This document shows, one piece after another, positions 44,194 to 53,251 of a stretch of 64,000 bases of DNA (positions within the stretch are counted from its first letter, which is position 1; each line of letters begins with the position of its first letter). The notes below the pieces were generated by a model that was not told where the DNA came from, ran no database searches, and saw nothing but the letters and a program-made list of their open reading frames with translations. The stretch covers positions 49,239-113,238 of the forward strand of contig USBB01000004.1 in NCBI GenBank assembly GCA_900552795.1, read 5' to 3'. This DNA comes from an uncultured Eubacterium sp. (lineage in GTDB: Bacteria; Bacillota; Clostridia; Lachnospirales; Lachnospiraceae). The translations under genes and the position numbers were made by a program.

Positions 44194-44910
44194 ATGAATA
44201 TCAATCAAAACAACTTTATACTAAGTACCGACAATTTCAATTTAAGGCCATATGAAAAATGTCTTGAATTTGGTGCATCTGCACTCGACGATGCTGAGCT
44301 TCTTGCTGTTATTTTAAGAAGTGGTGTGAGAGGAATGAATGCAACAGAACTTGCTTCAACAATATTAGAACTTGGAGCAGGATGTGCCGGCGATGACGGA
44401 GTTCTTGCAGGTCTTTTAAATCTTTCCATACCACAGCTTTTGGAAATCAAAGGCGTTGGAAAAGTAAAAGCCATACAGATACAGTGTATATGTGAGCTTT
44501 CAAAAAGAATCTCAAAGCAGCAAAGATGCAGCCGCCTTGATTTTGACAGTCCTGAAACTATAGCACACTATTATATGCAGGATTTACGTTGTCTTGAAAA
44601 AGAACATCTTATACTTGTGCTATTAGACGGCAAATGCAGAATGATAAGGGACTGTGTATTATCAGTAGGAACAATAAATGCATCCTTAGTTAATCCGCGT
44701 GAGATATTTGTAGAAGCATTAAGGTACAGTGCTGTGCATGTAATACTGCTTCATAATCATCCAAGCGGCGATTCGACACCAAGCAGAAATGATTTGGAAG
44801 TCACAAAGAGAATTCAGAAGGCAGGAGAAATAATCGGTATCAATTTGATTGACCACATTATTATTGGTGATAATAAGTATACAAGTCTAAAAGAAAAAGA
44901 GTTTATGTAA
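44194..44910 (+). CDS. radC: RadC family JAB/MPN-domain protein
   Basis: A 238-aa protein. The N-terminal helix-hairpin-helix part (LLNLSIPQLLEIKGVGKVKAIQI, about 75-98) precedes the JAB domain with the metal motif HNHPSGDSTPSRND. The older DNA-repair label is not well supported experimentally; the fold predicts a metal-dependent hydrolase or DNA-associated protein. GGAAAGGG is near the ATG at 44194; an upstream TTG (44176) is less likely. radC before mreB is common in many bacteria. Confidence 0.92.
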   Translation: MNINQNNFILSTDNFNLRPYEKCLEFGASALDDAELLAVILRSGVRGMNATELASTILELGAGCAGDDGVLAGLLNLSIPQLLEIKGVGKVKAIQIQCICELSKRISKQQRCSRLDFDSPETIAHYYMQDLRCLEKEHLILVLLDGKCRMIRDCVLSVGTINASLVNPREIFVEALRYSAVHVILLHNHPSGDSTPSRNDLEVTKRIQKAGEIIGINLIDHIIIGDNKYTSLKEKEFM

Positions 44911-44928
44911 ACGAAAGGAGCCTTAAAC

Positions 44929-45948
44929 ATGGGTAACATTTACGGTGTTGATATTGGCACAAGTAATTTTAAAATGTGCTGCAAAGATAAGAGTGAGATT
45001 CTTAATGAAAAAAATATAATAGCAATAGTTAACAAGAAAGATTTGTTGGCTTTTGGCAACGAAGCTTATGAAATGTATGAAAAAGCTCCCGAGAACATTG
45101 AGGTTTCATATCCTGTAAAATTTGGCGTAATCGCCGATATTGAAAATATGCAGTCTTTGCTTGAAGCTTTCTTTAATAAAATTAATGATGATAAAAAGGT
45201 TTCAGGAAATAATGATTTTTATATTGCTGTTCCTACAGATGTCACTGAAGTTGAAAAAAGAGCATTCTATGAGCTTGTAGCTGATTCCAAAGTAAAAGCA
45301 AAGAATATTTACATCGTAGACAAGCCTGTTGCCGATGCAATTGGTGCCGGACTTGATGTAACCAAATCAAGAGGAGTAATGATAGTAAATATCGGCGCTG
45401 AGACGACAGAAATTTCAGTGCTTTCTTTGGGTGGAATTGTTATAAGCAAATCTGTAAAAATCGGCGGAAATAAACTTGATGACAGTATTATAGGCCATGT
45501 AAGAAAGGTCTATAATCTTATAATAGGAAGCAAAACAGCAGCAAGCTTAAAAATTGAACTCGGCAGTGCGATTAAATCGGAAGAACATTTTGCACCGGGC
45601 TTCGGACGCAATGTTTTATCAGGACTTCCTGTCAGCGTAGATATATCTTCAGATGTTATACATGCTGCAATAATCGATCCGCTTCATTCAATAATGGATT
45701 CAATCAAAGTGATACTTGAAAGGACTCCTCCTGAACTTGCCGCTGATATTATTAAAAACGGTATTTATGTTTCAGGCGGTACATCAAATATTAACAACCT
45801 TGAAAAATTCATTCAAAAAGAAACAAATATCAACGTAAATATTGTAGAAAATCCTTCTGAAAGTGTTGTAAGAGGTCTTATAGGCGTTGTAAGCAACCCT
45901 GAATTTGCAAATATCCCTTACACACCGCAGGATAAAACATATGATTAA
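44929..45948 (+). CDS. mreB: MreB-like rod-shape actin, divergent nucleotide motifs
   Basis: A 339-aa actin-fold protein that should form membrane-bound filaments guiding lateral wall synthesis. Phosphate-1 is VDIGTSN. Phosphate-2, normally DIGGGTTD, reads NIGAETTE (about residues 154-161). The adenosine motif is YVSGGTSN. LSLGGIVISKSVKIGG and the KIELGSA stretch are typical of MreB. AAAGGAG precedes the ATG. The next genes are mreC and mreD, which confirms the context. The altered phosphate-2 motif could affect ATP hydrolysis. Confidence 0.88.
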   Translation: MGNIYGVDIGTSNFKMCCKDKSEILNEKNIIAIVNKKDLLAFGNEAYEMYEKAPENIEVSYPVKFGVIADIENMQSLLEAFFNKINDDKKVSGNNDFYIAVPTDVTEVEKRAFYELVADSKVKAKNIYIVDKPVADAIGAGLDVTKSRGVMIVNIGAETTEISVLSLGGIVISKSVKIGGNKLDDSIIGHVRKVYNLIIGSKTAASLKIELGSAIKSEEHFAPGFGRNVLSGLPVSVDISSDVIHAAIIDPLHSIMDSIKVILERTPPELAADIIKNGIYVSGGTSNINNLEKFIQKETNINVNIVENPSESVVRGLIGVVSNPEFANIPYTPQDKTYD

Positions 45949-45979
45949 AATATTTTAGCTGTATTAAGGAATTGGTTAG

Positions 45980-46828
45980 ATGAAAAACAAACTATCTTCT
46001 TATTTTAATTCAAAGTATATATTGATTGCGGTTTCAGTTCTGTGTTTAGTTTTTATTGTTACCAGTTTTTTCTCCGATAAACTCGCAGCACCTCTTAAGA
46101 ACGCTGTATCAAGCGTCGTAGTACCTCTGCAAAAGGGTATGAATTATATGGGACTGTGGGTTTCAGACAGCGTTGACAATATGCAGGACATCAACCGTCT
46201 TATCGATGAAAACGAAAAACTTAACGAAAAAATCAATGAACTTACAGTAGAAAACAATCAGCTGAGACAGGACAGCTATGAACTGGACCGCTTAAGAGAA
46301 TTATATCAGCTTGATGATAAATATCCGGGATACGAAAAAATCGGTGCAAGAGTTATAGGCTCAAGTTCTGATAACTGGTATACCACATTTATGGTTGATA
46401 AAGGAAGCGATGATGGTATTGAAGTTGATATGAATGTTATAGCTGACGGCGGACTTGTCGGAATTGTTACTAAAGTAGGACACAATTATAGTGTTATAAA
46501 AACCGTAGTAGAAGATAATAATTTTGTAAGTGCAATGCTTATAGATTCAGGTGACACCTGCACAGTAAAAGGTGATATAGAACTGCTTGATCAGGGACTT
46601 GCCCATTTACAATACTTTAAAAGTGGTTTAACAATAAGAAATGGTGATAAAATAGTTACATCTAACATAAGCGATAAATACCTGCCGGGACTTCTTATAG
46701 GATATGCAAAAGATGTAAAAAGTGATGCAAATAATCTTACTCTGTCAGGATATCTTGTTCCTGCCGTGGATTTCGAGCATTTACAGGAAGTTCTTATAAT
46801 AACTCAAAAAAAAGAAAAGAGTGAGTAA
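45980..46828 (+). CDS. mreC: Rod shape-determining protein MreC
   Basis: A 282-aa single-pass membrane protein that links MreB to the PBP2-RodA synthase. One helix lies at about residues 13-31, followed by a coiled coil (about 65-110, DINRLIDENEKLNEKINELT), then the two beta-barrel subdomains with GARVIGSSSDNWYTTFMVDKGSDDGI and PGLLIGYA. Length and order are typical. The ribosome site before the ATG is weak. It sits between mreB and mreD, three bases before mreD. Confidence 0.94.
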   Translation: MKNKLSSYFNSKYILIAVSVLCLVFIVTSFFSDKLAAPLKNAVSSVVVPLQKGMNYMGLWVSDSVDNMQDINRLIDENEKLNEKINELTVENNQLRQDSYELDRLRELYQLDDKYPGYEKIGARVIGSSSDNWYTTFMVDKGSDDGIEVDMNVIADGGLVGIVTKVGHNYSVIKTVVEDNNFVSAMLIDSGDTCTVKGDIELLDQGLAHLQYFKSGLTIRNGDKIVTSNISDKYLPGLLIGYAKDVKSDANNLTLSGYLVPAVDFEHLQEVLIITQKKEKSE

Positions 46829-46830
46829 AT

Positions 46831-47361
46831 ATGAAAAGGAAAATAGGTGAACTGGCATTAATAATATTGTTCTATCTGATGCAGGTATTGTTAGGTGATG
46901 TCATTGCCATAGGCGGTATAAAACCGAATTTTCTTATAATACTGCCTGCTGTTTTCGGTTATTTAAACGGACGTAACGATGGAATGTTTGTCGGATTTGT
47001 TTCCGGTCTTTTCTATGATTTGTTTTTCAGCAGCATTATAGGTTTTACATCACTTATTTTTGTATACATAGGATATTTTTCGGGATATTTCCAAAAAGAA
47101 TATGAAAAGGACGAGATGATAATTCCATTAGGCCTTGTGTTTACCGGAAATATAATTTTTGGTTTTCTTTCATATGTCGGAAATTTCCTGTTACACAACA
47201 GATTAAATGTATTGTTTTACGTTACCAGATTTATTTTACCGGAAGTCATTTATACATTGTTTATTACAATGCTTGTTTACAAACTGCTTGCCTTGTTTAA
47301 TTCCAAGCTTGAACCCCGAAGTAAAAGGAGATTGAGTAATTTTGATAAAAGAGACATTTGA
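46831..47361 (+). CDS. mreD: Rod shape-determining protein MreD
   Basis: A 176-aa polytopic membrane protein with five or six helices and the family stretch KPNFLIILPAVFGYLNGRNDGMFVGFVSGLFYDL. The C-terminus is charged. Works with MreC in the elongasome. AAATATG follows a modest GAGTGAG ribosome site. Its last codons overlap the TTG start of the PBP2 gene. Confidence 0.93.
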   Translation: MKRKIGELALIILFYLMQVLLGDVIAIGGIKPNFLIILPAVFGYLNGRNDGMFVGFVSGLFYDLFFSSIIGFTSLIFVYIGYFSGYFQKEYEKDEMIIPLGLVFTGNIIFGFLSYVGNFLLHNRLNVLFYVTRFILPEVIYTLFITMLVYKLLALFNSKLEPRSKRRLSNFDKRDI

Positions 47362-50092
47362 TTATATACTTAGTTTACTCAGGGCGCGAATAGCACCCAT
47401 GATACTTATTTTTGTGTTAATGCTGTCCACAATAATAGTAAGACTTTTTTCACTCCAAATTGTGAACGGTGAATCGTATTTATCAGTTTTAAATGAATCA
47501 GTCAAAAAAACTATGAGCGTACCTGCTGCAAGAGGAAGGATTTTTGATAAAAACGGTATTCTTCTTGCATATAACGATATGGCTTTTGCCGTAAAAATCA
47601 GCGACAGTGGCGTATATAAGGATAATGAAACAAAAAATGCTGCCGTTAACAGCGCTATTGAGAAAACACTCAACATTTTAGATGAAAAAGGCGACACCTA
47701 TACTAATGATTTCAAGGTTGAATATACACCTGAGAAGGGATATCAATATACGGTATCAGGAAAATCGCTTTTAAGATTTCAGCGTGATTCTTTTGGTACG
47801 GCAACTATTGATGCGCTTACCGATGAGCAAAAAAACGCTACGGCCGAACAACTGATAGATTATGAATGTAAGCGTTATGGTCTTAATAAAGAAAATTATT
47901 CTCCAAAACATCTGATTGAGATAATATATTTAAGACTGCTTATGTCTGCAAATTCATATAACAGATATATGGCATTTACTATTTCAAATGAAGTTTCTGA
48001 TGAAACCGTAGCAGCAATTCTTGAGAGTTCCGGCGAGCTTGTCGGCGTTACAGTGGAAGAACAGTATATAAGAAAATATGTTGACAGCGTGTACTGTTCC
48101 CAGATTCTTGGATATACAGGCAGCATTTCTTCGGAGGAAATTGAAACATTGGGCGATTCCTACGAAAATAATGATGTTATAGGTAAATCCGGAATTGAAA
48201 AATCTATGGAAAATGTTCTTGCCGGAAAGAAAGGCTCTAAGACAGTTTATGTTGATACTGTCGGAAGAATTACAGAAGTTTTAGACGAGACTGATTCTGT
48301 TGCAGGAAATGATGTATATCTTACTATTGATCTTGAACTTCAGAAAAAGATTTATAACGCCATAGAAGATGAAATTACAAATATTATTTTAGACAGCCTT
48401 ATAACAAGTGATCAAAAATATACCTATAAAAGAAACGGCGACATTGATGATATAAGAATAACAATAAAAGAAATGTATTTTTCCATTATAGATAACAATG
48501 TTGTTTCCTTAGAACAGATTGCCAAAGGCGGCACAGATAATGAAGCTTCCATATATAACAGTTTTCTGTCAAAACAGGAGAGTGTATCAAGCTGGCTTAA
48601 AGATGATCTTTCTGTAAAATCAACGCCATATGGACAGCTTTCTGATGAGTACAGAGAGTATGTCTGGTATATATATAATGATTTATTGTGCGGCGAGGGA
48701 GTGTTTGATAAAAGCAAAGTTGATTCCAACGATTCGGTATATCAGAACTGGAATGCAGGCGACTCGACAAGCTTTGAACAGTTTTTAAAATATTCAATAT
48801 CCAAAAACTGGATTAATATGTCAATGCTTGCAACCGAACAATATGCAACTCTTGAAGAATCTTATAAGGTCCTGGTTGATTATATTTTTGCCGAGATAGA
48901 AGAAGATAAAGATTTTCATAAGCTTTTATACAAGCATATGATACAAAATGGAAATATAAGCGGAAGACAGGTCTGTATGCTTTTGTTTGAGCAAGGAATT
49001 ATCGACAATGATTCCGAATATGAAGCATTAAAACGCGGCAGTCTGTCATCATATGATTTTATGCGCAATGCCTTGAAATCAAAAGAAATCACACCGGCAC
49101 AACTTGCCCTTCTTCCATGTTCCGGAGCATGTGTAATAACAGATCCTAACACAGGTGATGTGCTCGCACTTGTATCGTATCCAAGCTATGACAATAATAT
49201 GCTTTCAGGTTCGGTAGACTCCGATTACTACAATAAATTAAATTCTGATAAATCACTGCCTTTATATAACTGGGCTACACAGGCGCAGTCTGCACCTGGT
49301 TCAACATTTAAGGTTTGTGCGGCATTAGCGGGTCTTGACACAGGACTTATAAATTCATCATCACATAAATACTGTAAAGGTGTGTATGATGAGGTTACAC
49401 CTCATTTGTATTGCTGGCAGCGTTCAGGACATGGCGATGAAACCGTTACTACAGCCTTAAGAGATTCATGTAACGTATTTTTCTATGATATAGGTTACAG
49501 ACTTGCGTGCAGCAAAAATGGAAACTATGACAGCTCTTATGGTACAAGCATATTTCAAAAATATGCCGACCAACTTGGACTCGGTTCTTTATCAGGGATT
49601 GAAATAGAAGAAAAATCTCCTAACGTATCTGATATAGATTCCATTCAGTCGGCAATAGGACAGGGTAACCATGCTTACAGTACCGTAAATCTTGCACGTT
49701 ATTGTACTACAATAGCAAACTCAGGAACATGCTATAATCTTACTCTTATTGATAAAATAACAGATAATAATGGAAATGTCATAAAGGATAACAGTGCTAC
49801 AGTAGCAAATCAGATGACTATTAACAGTACTAACTGGGGACTTGTACAGCAGGGTATGAAGCTTGTTGCAGGAACTTATACAGCTTTAAATGCAACCGGT
49901 CTTTCGATTGCCGCAAAAACAGGTACTGCACAGGAAAACAGATTTGAGCCGGACCATGCGCAGACAATAAGCTATGCGCCATATGAAAATCCTGATATTG
50001 CGATGGCGGTTTCAATACAAAATGGTTATACATCAAGAAATACAGTTGATTTGACTGCAGAAATTTATAAAATATATTATGGCTTGAAATAA
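47342..50092 (+). CDS. mrdA: Penicillin-binding protein 2 with large insertion
   Basis: A 916-aa class B PBP of the elongasome. A membrane anchor (about 15-35), the PBP dimer domain (GRIFDKNG onward, including SVYCSQILGYTGSIS), then the transpeptidase domain with S654-T-F-K657, S709-C-N and K859-T-G. About 230 mostly helical, acidic residues (about 350-590) are inserted just after the start of the transpeptidase domain (LTIDLELQKKIYNAIE) and before GACVITDPNTGDVLALVSY. AAAGGAG at 47325-47331 is ten bases before a TTG start. Next to mreCD, with rodA downstream. Confidence 0.92.
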   Translation: MIKETFDYILSLLRARIAPMILIFVLMLSTIIVRLFSLQIVNGESYLSVLNESVKKTMSVPAARGRIFDKNGILLAYNDMAFAVKISDSGVYKDNETKNAAVNSAIEKTLNILDEKGDTYTNDFKVEYTPEKGYQYTVSGKSLLRFQRDSFGTATIDALTDEQKNATAEQLIDYECKRYGLNKENYSPKHLIEIIYLRLLMSANSYNRYMAFTISNEVSDETVAAILESSGELVGVTVEEQYIRKYVDSVYCSQILGYTGSISSEEIETLGDSYENNDVIGKSGIEKSMENVLAGKKGSKTVYVDTVGRITEVLDETDSVAGNDVYLTIDLELQKKIYNAIEDEITNIILDSLITSDQKYTYKRNGDIDDIRITIKEMYFSIIDNNVVSLEQIAKGGTDNEASIYNSFLSKQESVSSWLKDDLSVKSTPYGQLSDEYREYVWYIYNDLLCGEGVFDKSKVDSNDSVYQNWNAGDSTSFEQFLKYSISKNWINMSMLATEQYATLEESYKVLVDYIFAEIEEDKDFHKLLYKHMIQNGNISGRQVCMLLFEQGIIDNDSEYEALKRGSLSSYDFMRNALKSKEITPAQLALLPCSGACVITDPNTGDVLALVSYPSYDNNMLSGSVDSDYYNKLNSDKSLPLYNWATQAQSAPGSTFKVCAALAGLDTGLINSSSHKYCKGVYDEVTPHLYCWQRSGHGDETVTTALRDSCNVFFYDIGYRLACSKNGNYDSSYGTSIFQKYADQLGLGSLSGIEIEEKSPNVSDIDSIQSAIGQGNHAYSTVNLARYCTTIANSGTCYNLTLIDKITDNNGNVIKDNSATVANQMTINSTNWGLVQQGMKLVAGTYTALNATGLSIAAKTGTAQENRFEPDHAQTISYAPYENPDIAMAVSIQNGYTSRNTVDLTAEIYKIYYGLK

Positions 50093-50119
50093 TTATTAAC
50101 GATGAAACGGAGACATAAA

Positions 50120-50797
50120 ATGAGTAATTCAGTAATAATCAAAAGTTTTAAACATGGCATTTCGGTTATTCTTGATAATGAATGTTCTTTTAATGAATTA
50201 AAGTCAATGGTGCAGGAAAAGTTTGAACAGTCAGCAAAGTTTTTCAGCGGTGCCGACATGGCGGTCTCATTTGAGGGCAGAAGATTGTCTATAGATGAAC
50301 AACAATCTTTAATAAATGTTATAACTGAAGCGGCAGATATAAATATTGTCTGCATTATGGAAAATGATGAACAAAAAGACGCTGAGTTTGAGGCAGTTCT
50401 TAACAGAAAACAGTCAGAAACAAATGACGGATTATTCTATAAAGGAACCCTTCGCTCAGGTCAGCTAATAGAAACGGAAAGCAGCGTGGTAGTGTTAGGT
50501 GACGTAAATCCAGGCGGCAAAATTGTTGCAAAGGGAAATGTCGTTGTTCTTGGAAGTCTGCGCGGCTACGTTGTGGCAGGAGCAGACGGCAATGAAAAAT
50601 CTGTTGTCGTAGCTTTAGAAATGAATCCTATGCAGATAAAAATAGGAGATGTCATTGCAAGAAGTGCAGATGATACTGTATCAAAAAAGAATAACAAAAA
50701 GAAAAATGTACAGCCTAAAATAGCGTTTGTCGAAGATGGTAATATTTATATCGAAGATTTAAATCAGGAAACATTGGACGATATCCAAATGGATTAA
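50120..50797 (+). CDS. minC: Septum site-determining protein MinC
   Basis: A 225-aa inhibitor of FtsZ assembly. A divergent N-terminal MinC domain is followed by the C-terminal right-handed beta-helix (about 115-200) with the typical LRSGQLIETESSVVVLGDVNPGGKIVAKGNVVVLGSLRGYVVAGADGN. GGAGA before ATG 50120 favours this start over the frame from 50102. It precedes minD and minE. Confidence 0.95.
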   Translation: MSNSVIIKSFKHGISVILDNECSFNELKSMVQEKFEQSAKFFSGADMAVSFEGRRLSIDEQQSLINVITEAADINIVCIMENDEQKDAEFEAVLNRKQSETNDGLFYKGTLRSGQLIETESSVVVLGDVNPGGKIVAKGNVVVLGSLRGYVVAGADGNEKSVVVALEMNPMQIKIGDVIARSADDTVSKKNNKKKNVQPKIAFVEDGNIYIEDLNQETLDDIQMD

Positions 50798-50846
50798 ATA
50801 AAATATGAATTAATATTACTTTTCTTGAATTTTTAATCGAAAAGTA

Positions 50847-50875
50847 TTGATTTAATTAAAAAAATTACGCATAAT
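50847..50875 (+). promoter_or_regulatory. Promoter of minD-minE-rodA
   Basis: TTGATT at 50847-50852, spacer 17, CATAAT at 50870-50875. An 8-bp palindrome (TACTTTTC/GAAAAGTA) lies just upstream at about 50818-50846. Confidence 0.6.
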
Positions 50876-50910
50876 GTAACTTGCAGTAAACTAATTTTGG
50901 AGGAATAAAA

Positions 50911-51717
50911 ATGAGTGAAGTTATAGTTGTAACATCTGGAAAAGGTGGCGTTGGCAAGACTACTACAACAGCAAATATTGGTACAGGTCTTGCAAAACTT
51001 GGTAAAAAAGTAGTAATGATTGATACAGATACAGGTCTTAGAAATCTTGACGTAGTATTAGGTCTTGAAAATAGAATCGTATATAATCTTGTTGATGTTG
51101 TTGAGGGTAATTGCAGAATTAAACAGGCTATGATTACTGATAAGCGCTGTCCAAAATTATTTTTATTACCAACTGCACAAACAAGGGATAAATCTGCCAT
51201 ATCTCCTGAACAGATGATTAAAGTTATCGATGAAATAAAATCTGATCCTGAAGGGTTTGATTACATAATTCTTGATTGTCCTGCCGGTATTGAACAGGGC
51301 TTTCAGAATGCAATAGCAGGTGCTGACAGAGCACTTGTTATCACTACACCTGAAGTTTCAGCTATAAGAGATGCTGACAGAATTGTAGGTCTTTTGGATG
51401 CACACGGTTTAAAAGACAAAGAAGATCTTATTGTTAACAGGATCAGAATGGATATGGTTAACAGAGGTGAAATGATGTCTATTGAAGACGTCAACGACAT
51501 TTTACAGCTTAATGTTATAGGAGCCGTTCCTGATGATGAAAATATAGTTGTGGCAACTAATAAGGGACAGCCTTTAGTCGGTGATGATTCAATGGCAGGA
51601 CAGGCATACATGAATATATGCAGAAGAATTATAGGTGAAGAAGTACCATTCCTTGATTTAAATGGAAAAGGCGGTTTCTTTAAGAAGCTTTCTTCAATAT
51701 TCAAATCAAATAAATAA
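50911..51717 (+). CDS. minD: Septum site-determining ATPase MinD
   Basis: A 268-aa deviant Walker ATPase that recruits MinC to the membrane. GKGGVGKTT is at residues 10-18, the switch DTDTGLRNLD follows, and IILDCPAG is the Walker B region. The C-terminal amphipathic membrane helix (GGFFKKLSSIFKSNK) is visible. TTGGAGG precedes the ATG. minE follows 26 bases later. Confidence 0.97.
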   Translation: MSEVIVVTSGKGGVGKTTTTANIGTGLAKLGKKVVMIDTDTGLRNLDVVLGLENRIVYNLVDVVEGNCRIKQAMITDKRCPKLFLLPTAQTRDKSAISPEQMIKVIDEIKSDPEGFDYIILDCPAGIEQGFQNAIAGADRALVITTPEVSAIRDADRIVGLLDAHGLKDKEDLIVNRIRMDMVNRGEMMSIEDVNDILQLNVIGAVPDDENIVVATNKGQPLVGDDSMAGQAYMNICRRIIGEEVPFLDLNGKGGFFKKLSSIFKSNK

Positions 51718-51743
51718 TATATAATAGCCAAGGAGGCATTTAA

Positions 51744-52019
51744 ATGAGCTTACTCGATTTATTTAAGAAAAAAGGTTCCAGCGATGTTGCAAAAGACAGG
51801 CTTAAACTTTTGCTGGTTTCTGATAGAGCAAACTGTTCTCCGGAAGTTATGGAGATGATAAAAAACGATATTATAAAAGTAATATCAAAATACATGGTTA
51901 TTGATGCAGAAGGCCTTGATATACAGATTACTTCTACAGATTCTGATACAAATAATGGTTCCGTACCTGCACTCTTTGCCAATATACCAATTAAAGATAT
52001 GAGAAACAGCGATAAATAA
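51744..52019 (+). CDS. minE: Cell division topological specificity factor MinE
   Basis: A 91-aa MinE. The N-terminal membrane-binding MSLLDLFKKK, the anti-MinCD region RLKLLLVSDRANCSPEVMEMIKNDIIKVISKYMVI and the C-terminal topological domain with strands are present. It displaces MinCD from mid-cell and drives oscillation where present. AAGGAGGC precedes the ATG. Presence of MinE (rather than DivIVA-MinJ) is usual for Clostridia. Confidence 0.95.
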   Translation: MSLLDLFKKKGSSDVAKDRLKLLLVSDRANCSPEVMEMIKNDIIKVISKYMVIDAEGLDIQITSTDSDTNNGSVPALFANIPIKDMRNSDK

Positions 52020-52026
52020 TAATTAA

Positions 52027-52070
52027 GACAAACTTGTTATGCGCAAAAACATGCACAGAATGGAGATTTT
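52027..52070 (+). repeat. Hairpin element before rodA (copy E6)
   Basis: ACAAACTTGTTATGCGCAAA and the following bases repeat 42430-42464 with few changes. The TGCGC...GCACA hairpin has one mismatch. AGAATGGAGAT follows with the ribosome site. Confidence 0.7.
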
Positions 52071-52071
52071 T

Positions 52072-53211
52072 ATGTTAAAGAAATATCAGTTGCGCTCGTA
52101 TAATATCAGACTTGTTATCGTACTGTTAATTACGACAATGTACGGTATTATTGTCATCAACAGTGCAAATTCTGCTTATACAATCAAGCAGCTGACAGGA
52201 CTTTTTCTGTCTTTTGCAGTAATGCTTTTTGTATCTCTTATTGATTATAATTTCATATGCAGATATTACTGGCTTTTATATCTTATTAATCTGATTTTAC
52301 TTGTATTAGTTAAATTTTCGGGTTCAAATGCAGGCGGCGCACAGCGATGGTTTACATTCTTAGGTATAAGATTTCAGCCTTCTGAACTTTCAAAAATTAT
52401 CTTAATAATATTTACTGCAAAATTAATAACCATTTATAAAGACAAGTTAAACTCTTGGAAATTTCTTGCTGCACTTATGGCTCTTACAGCTGTGCCGTTA
52501 TTTCTTGTGTTGTCACAGCCCGACTTATCAACAACCATTGTACTTGCACTCATAGTATTTTCAGTTGTTTTCTGTGCCGGTCTTAAATACAAAATAATAG
52601 GATATGCTCTTCTTATAATTATACCTATTGCTACGGGATTGCTTATTTATATAAGCAACCCTAATCAGGTTATTTTAAAAGATTATCAGCGTAATCGTAT
52701 TATGGCATTTATATATCCTGAAAAATATGACGCAGGAGCATATCAGCAGGAATATTCCGTTAAGGCTATTGGTTCCGGACAGCTTACCGGAAAAGGTCTT
52801 AACAATGATGATCCTTCATCATTAAAAAACGCAAATTATATCGCAGAAGCACAGACTGACTTCATATTTGCAGTATTGGGTGAGGAACTTGGATTTGTCG
52901 GCTCATGTCTTGCAATTCTTTTATTGTCATGGATTGTTTTAGAGTGTATAATTGTAGCTGTAAAGGCCAAAGACTTCACGGGGCGGCTGATCTGCTGCGG
53001 TGTAGCCAGTTACATTGCATTTCAAAGTTTTGTTAATCTGGGTGTTGTTACAAGATTATTGCCGAATACAGGTTTGCCTTTACCATTTTTTAGTTACGGA
53101 CTGACTTCTTTAGTTACACTTTACATTTCTATGGGTGTTGTACTAAATATCAGTTTACAAAGAAATGTATATCGTGAAAATGAAATCTTCGCACATGATT
53201 TTAAAGGATAA
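52072..53211 (+). CDS. rodA: Rod shape-determining SEDS glycosyltransferase RodA
   Basis: A 379-aa polytopic membrane protein of the SEDS family, the lipid II polymerase of the elongasome. About ten helices are visible. Motifs: RWFTFLGIRFQPSELSKI, the SQPDLSTTIVLALI helix with the Asp typical of RodA, and the C-terminal LPFFSYG. AATGGAGAT supports ATG 52072; the frame from 52039 translates the hairpin element. It follows minE and is likely the partner of the PBP2 encoded 2 kb upstream. Confidence 0.94.
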   Translation: MLKKYQLRSYNIRLVIVLLITTMYGIIVINSANSAYTIKQLTGLFLSFAVMLFVSLIDYNFICRYYWLLYLINLILLVLVKFSGSNAGGAQRWFTFLGIRFQPSELSKIILIIFTAKLITIYKDKLNSWKFLAALMALTAVPLFLVLSQPDLSTTIVLALIVFSVVFCAGLKYKIIGYALLIIIPIATGLLIYISNPNQVILKDYQRNRIMAFIYPEKYDAGAYQQEYSVKAIGSGQLTGKGLNNDDPSSLKNANYIAEAQTDFIFAVLGEELGFVGSCLAILLLSWIVLECIIVAVKAKDFTGRLICCGVASYIAFQSFVNLGVVTRLLPNTGLPLPFFSYGLTSLVTLYISMGVVLNISLQRNVYRENEIFAHDFKG

Positions 53212-53220
53212 TAATTAATT

Positions 53221-53236
53221 GCCGCATTATTGCGGC
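53221..53236 (+). repeat. Short hairpin before the mgsA ribosome site
   Basis: GCCGC-ATTATT-GCGGC followed by AGATTGGAG; nearly identical to 17395-17420 before deoD. Confidence 0.65.
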
Positions 53237-53251
53237 AGATTGGAGTATCAT

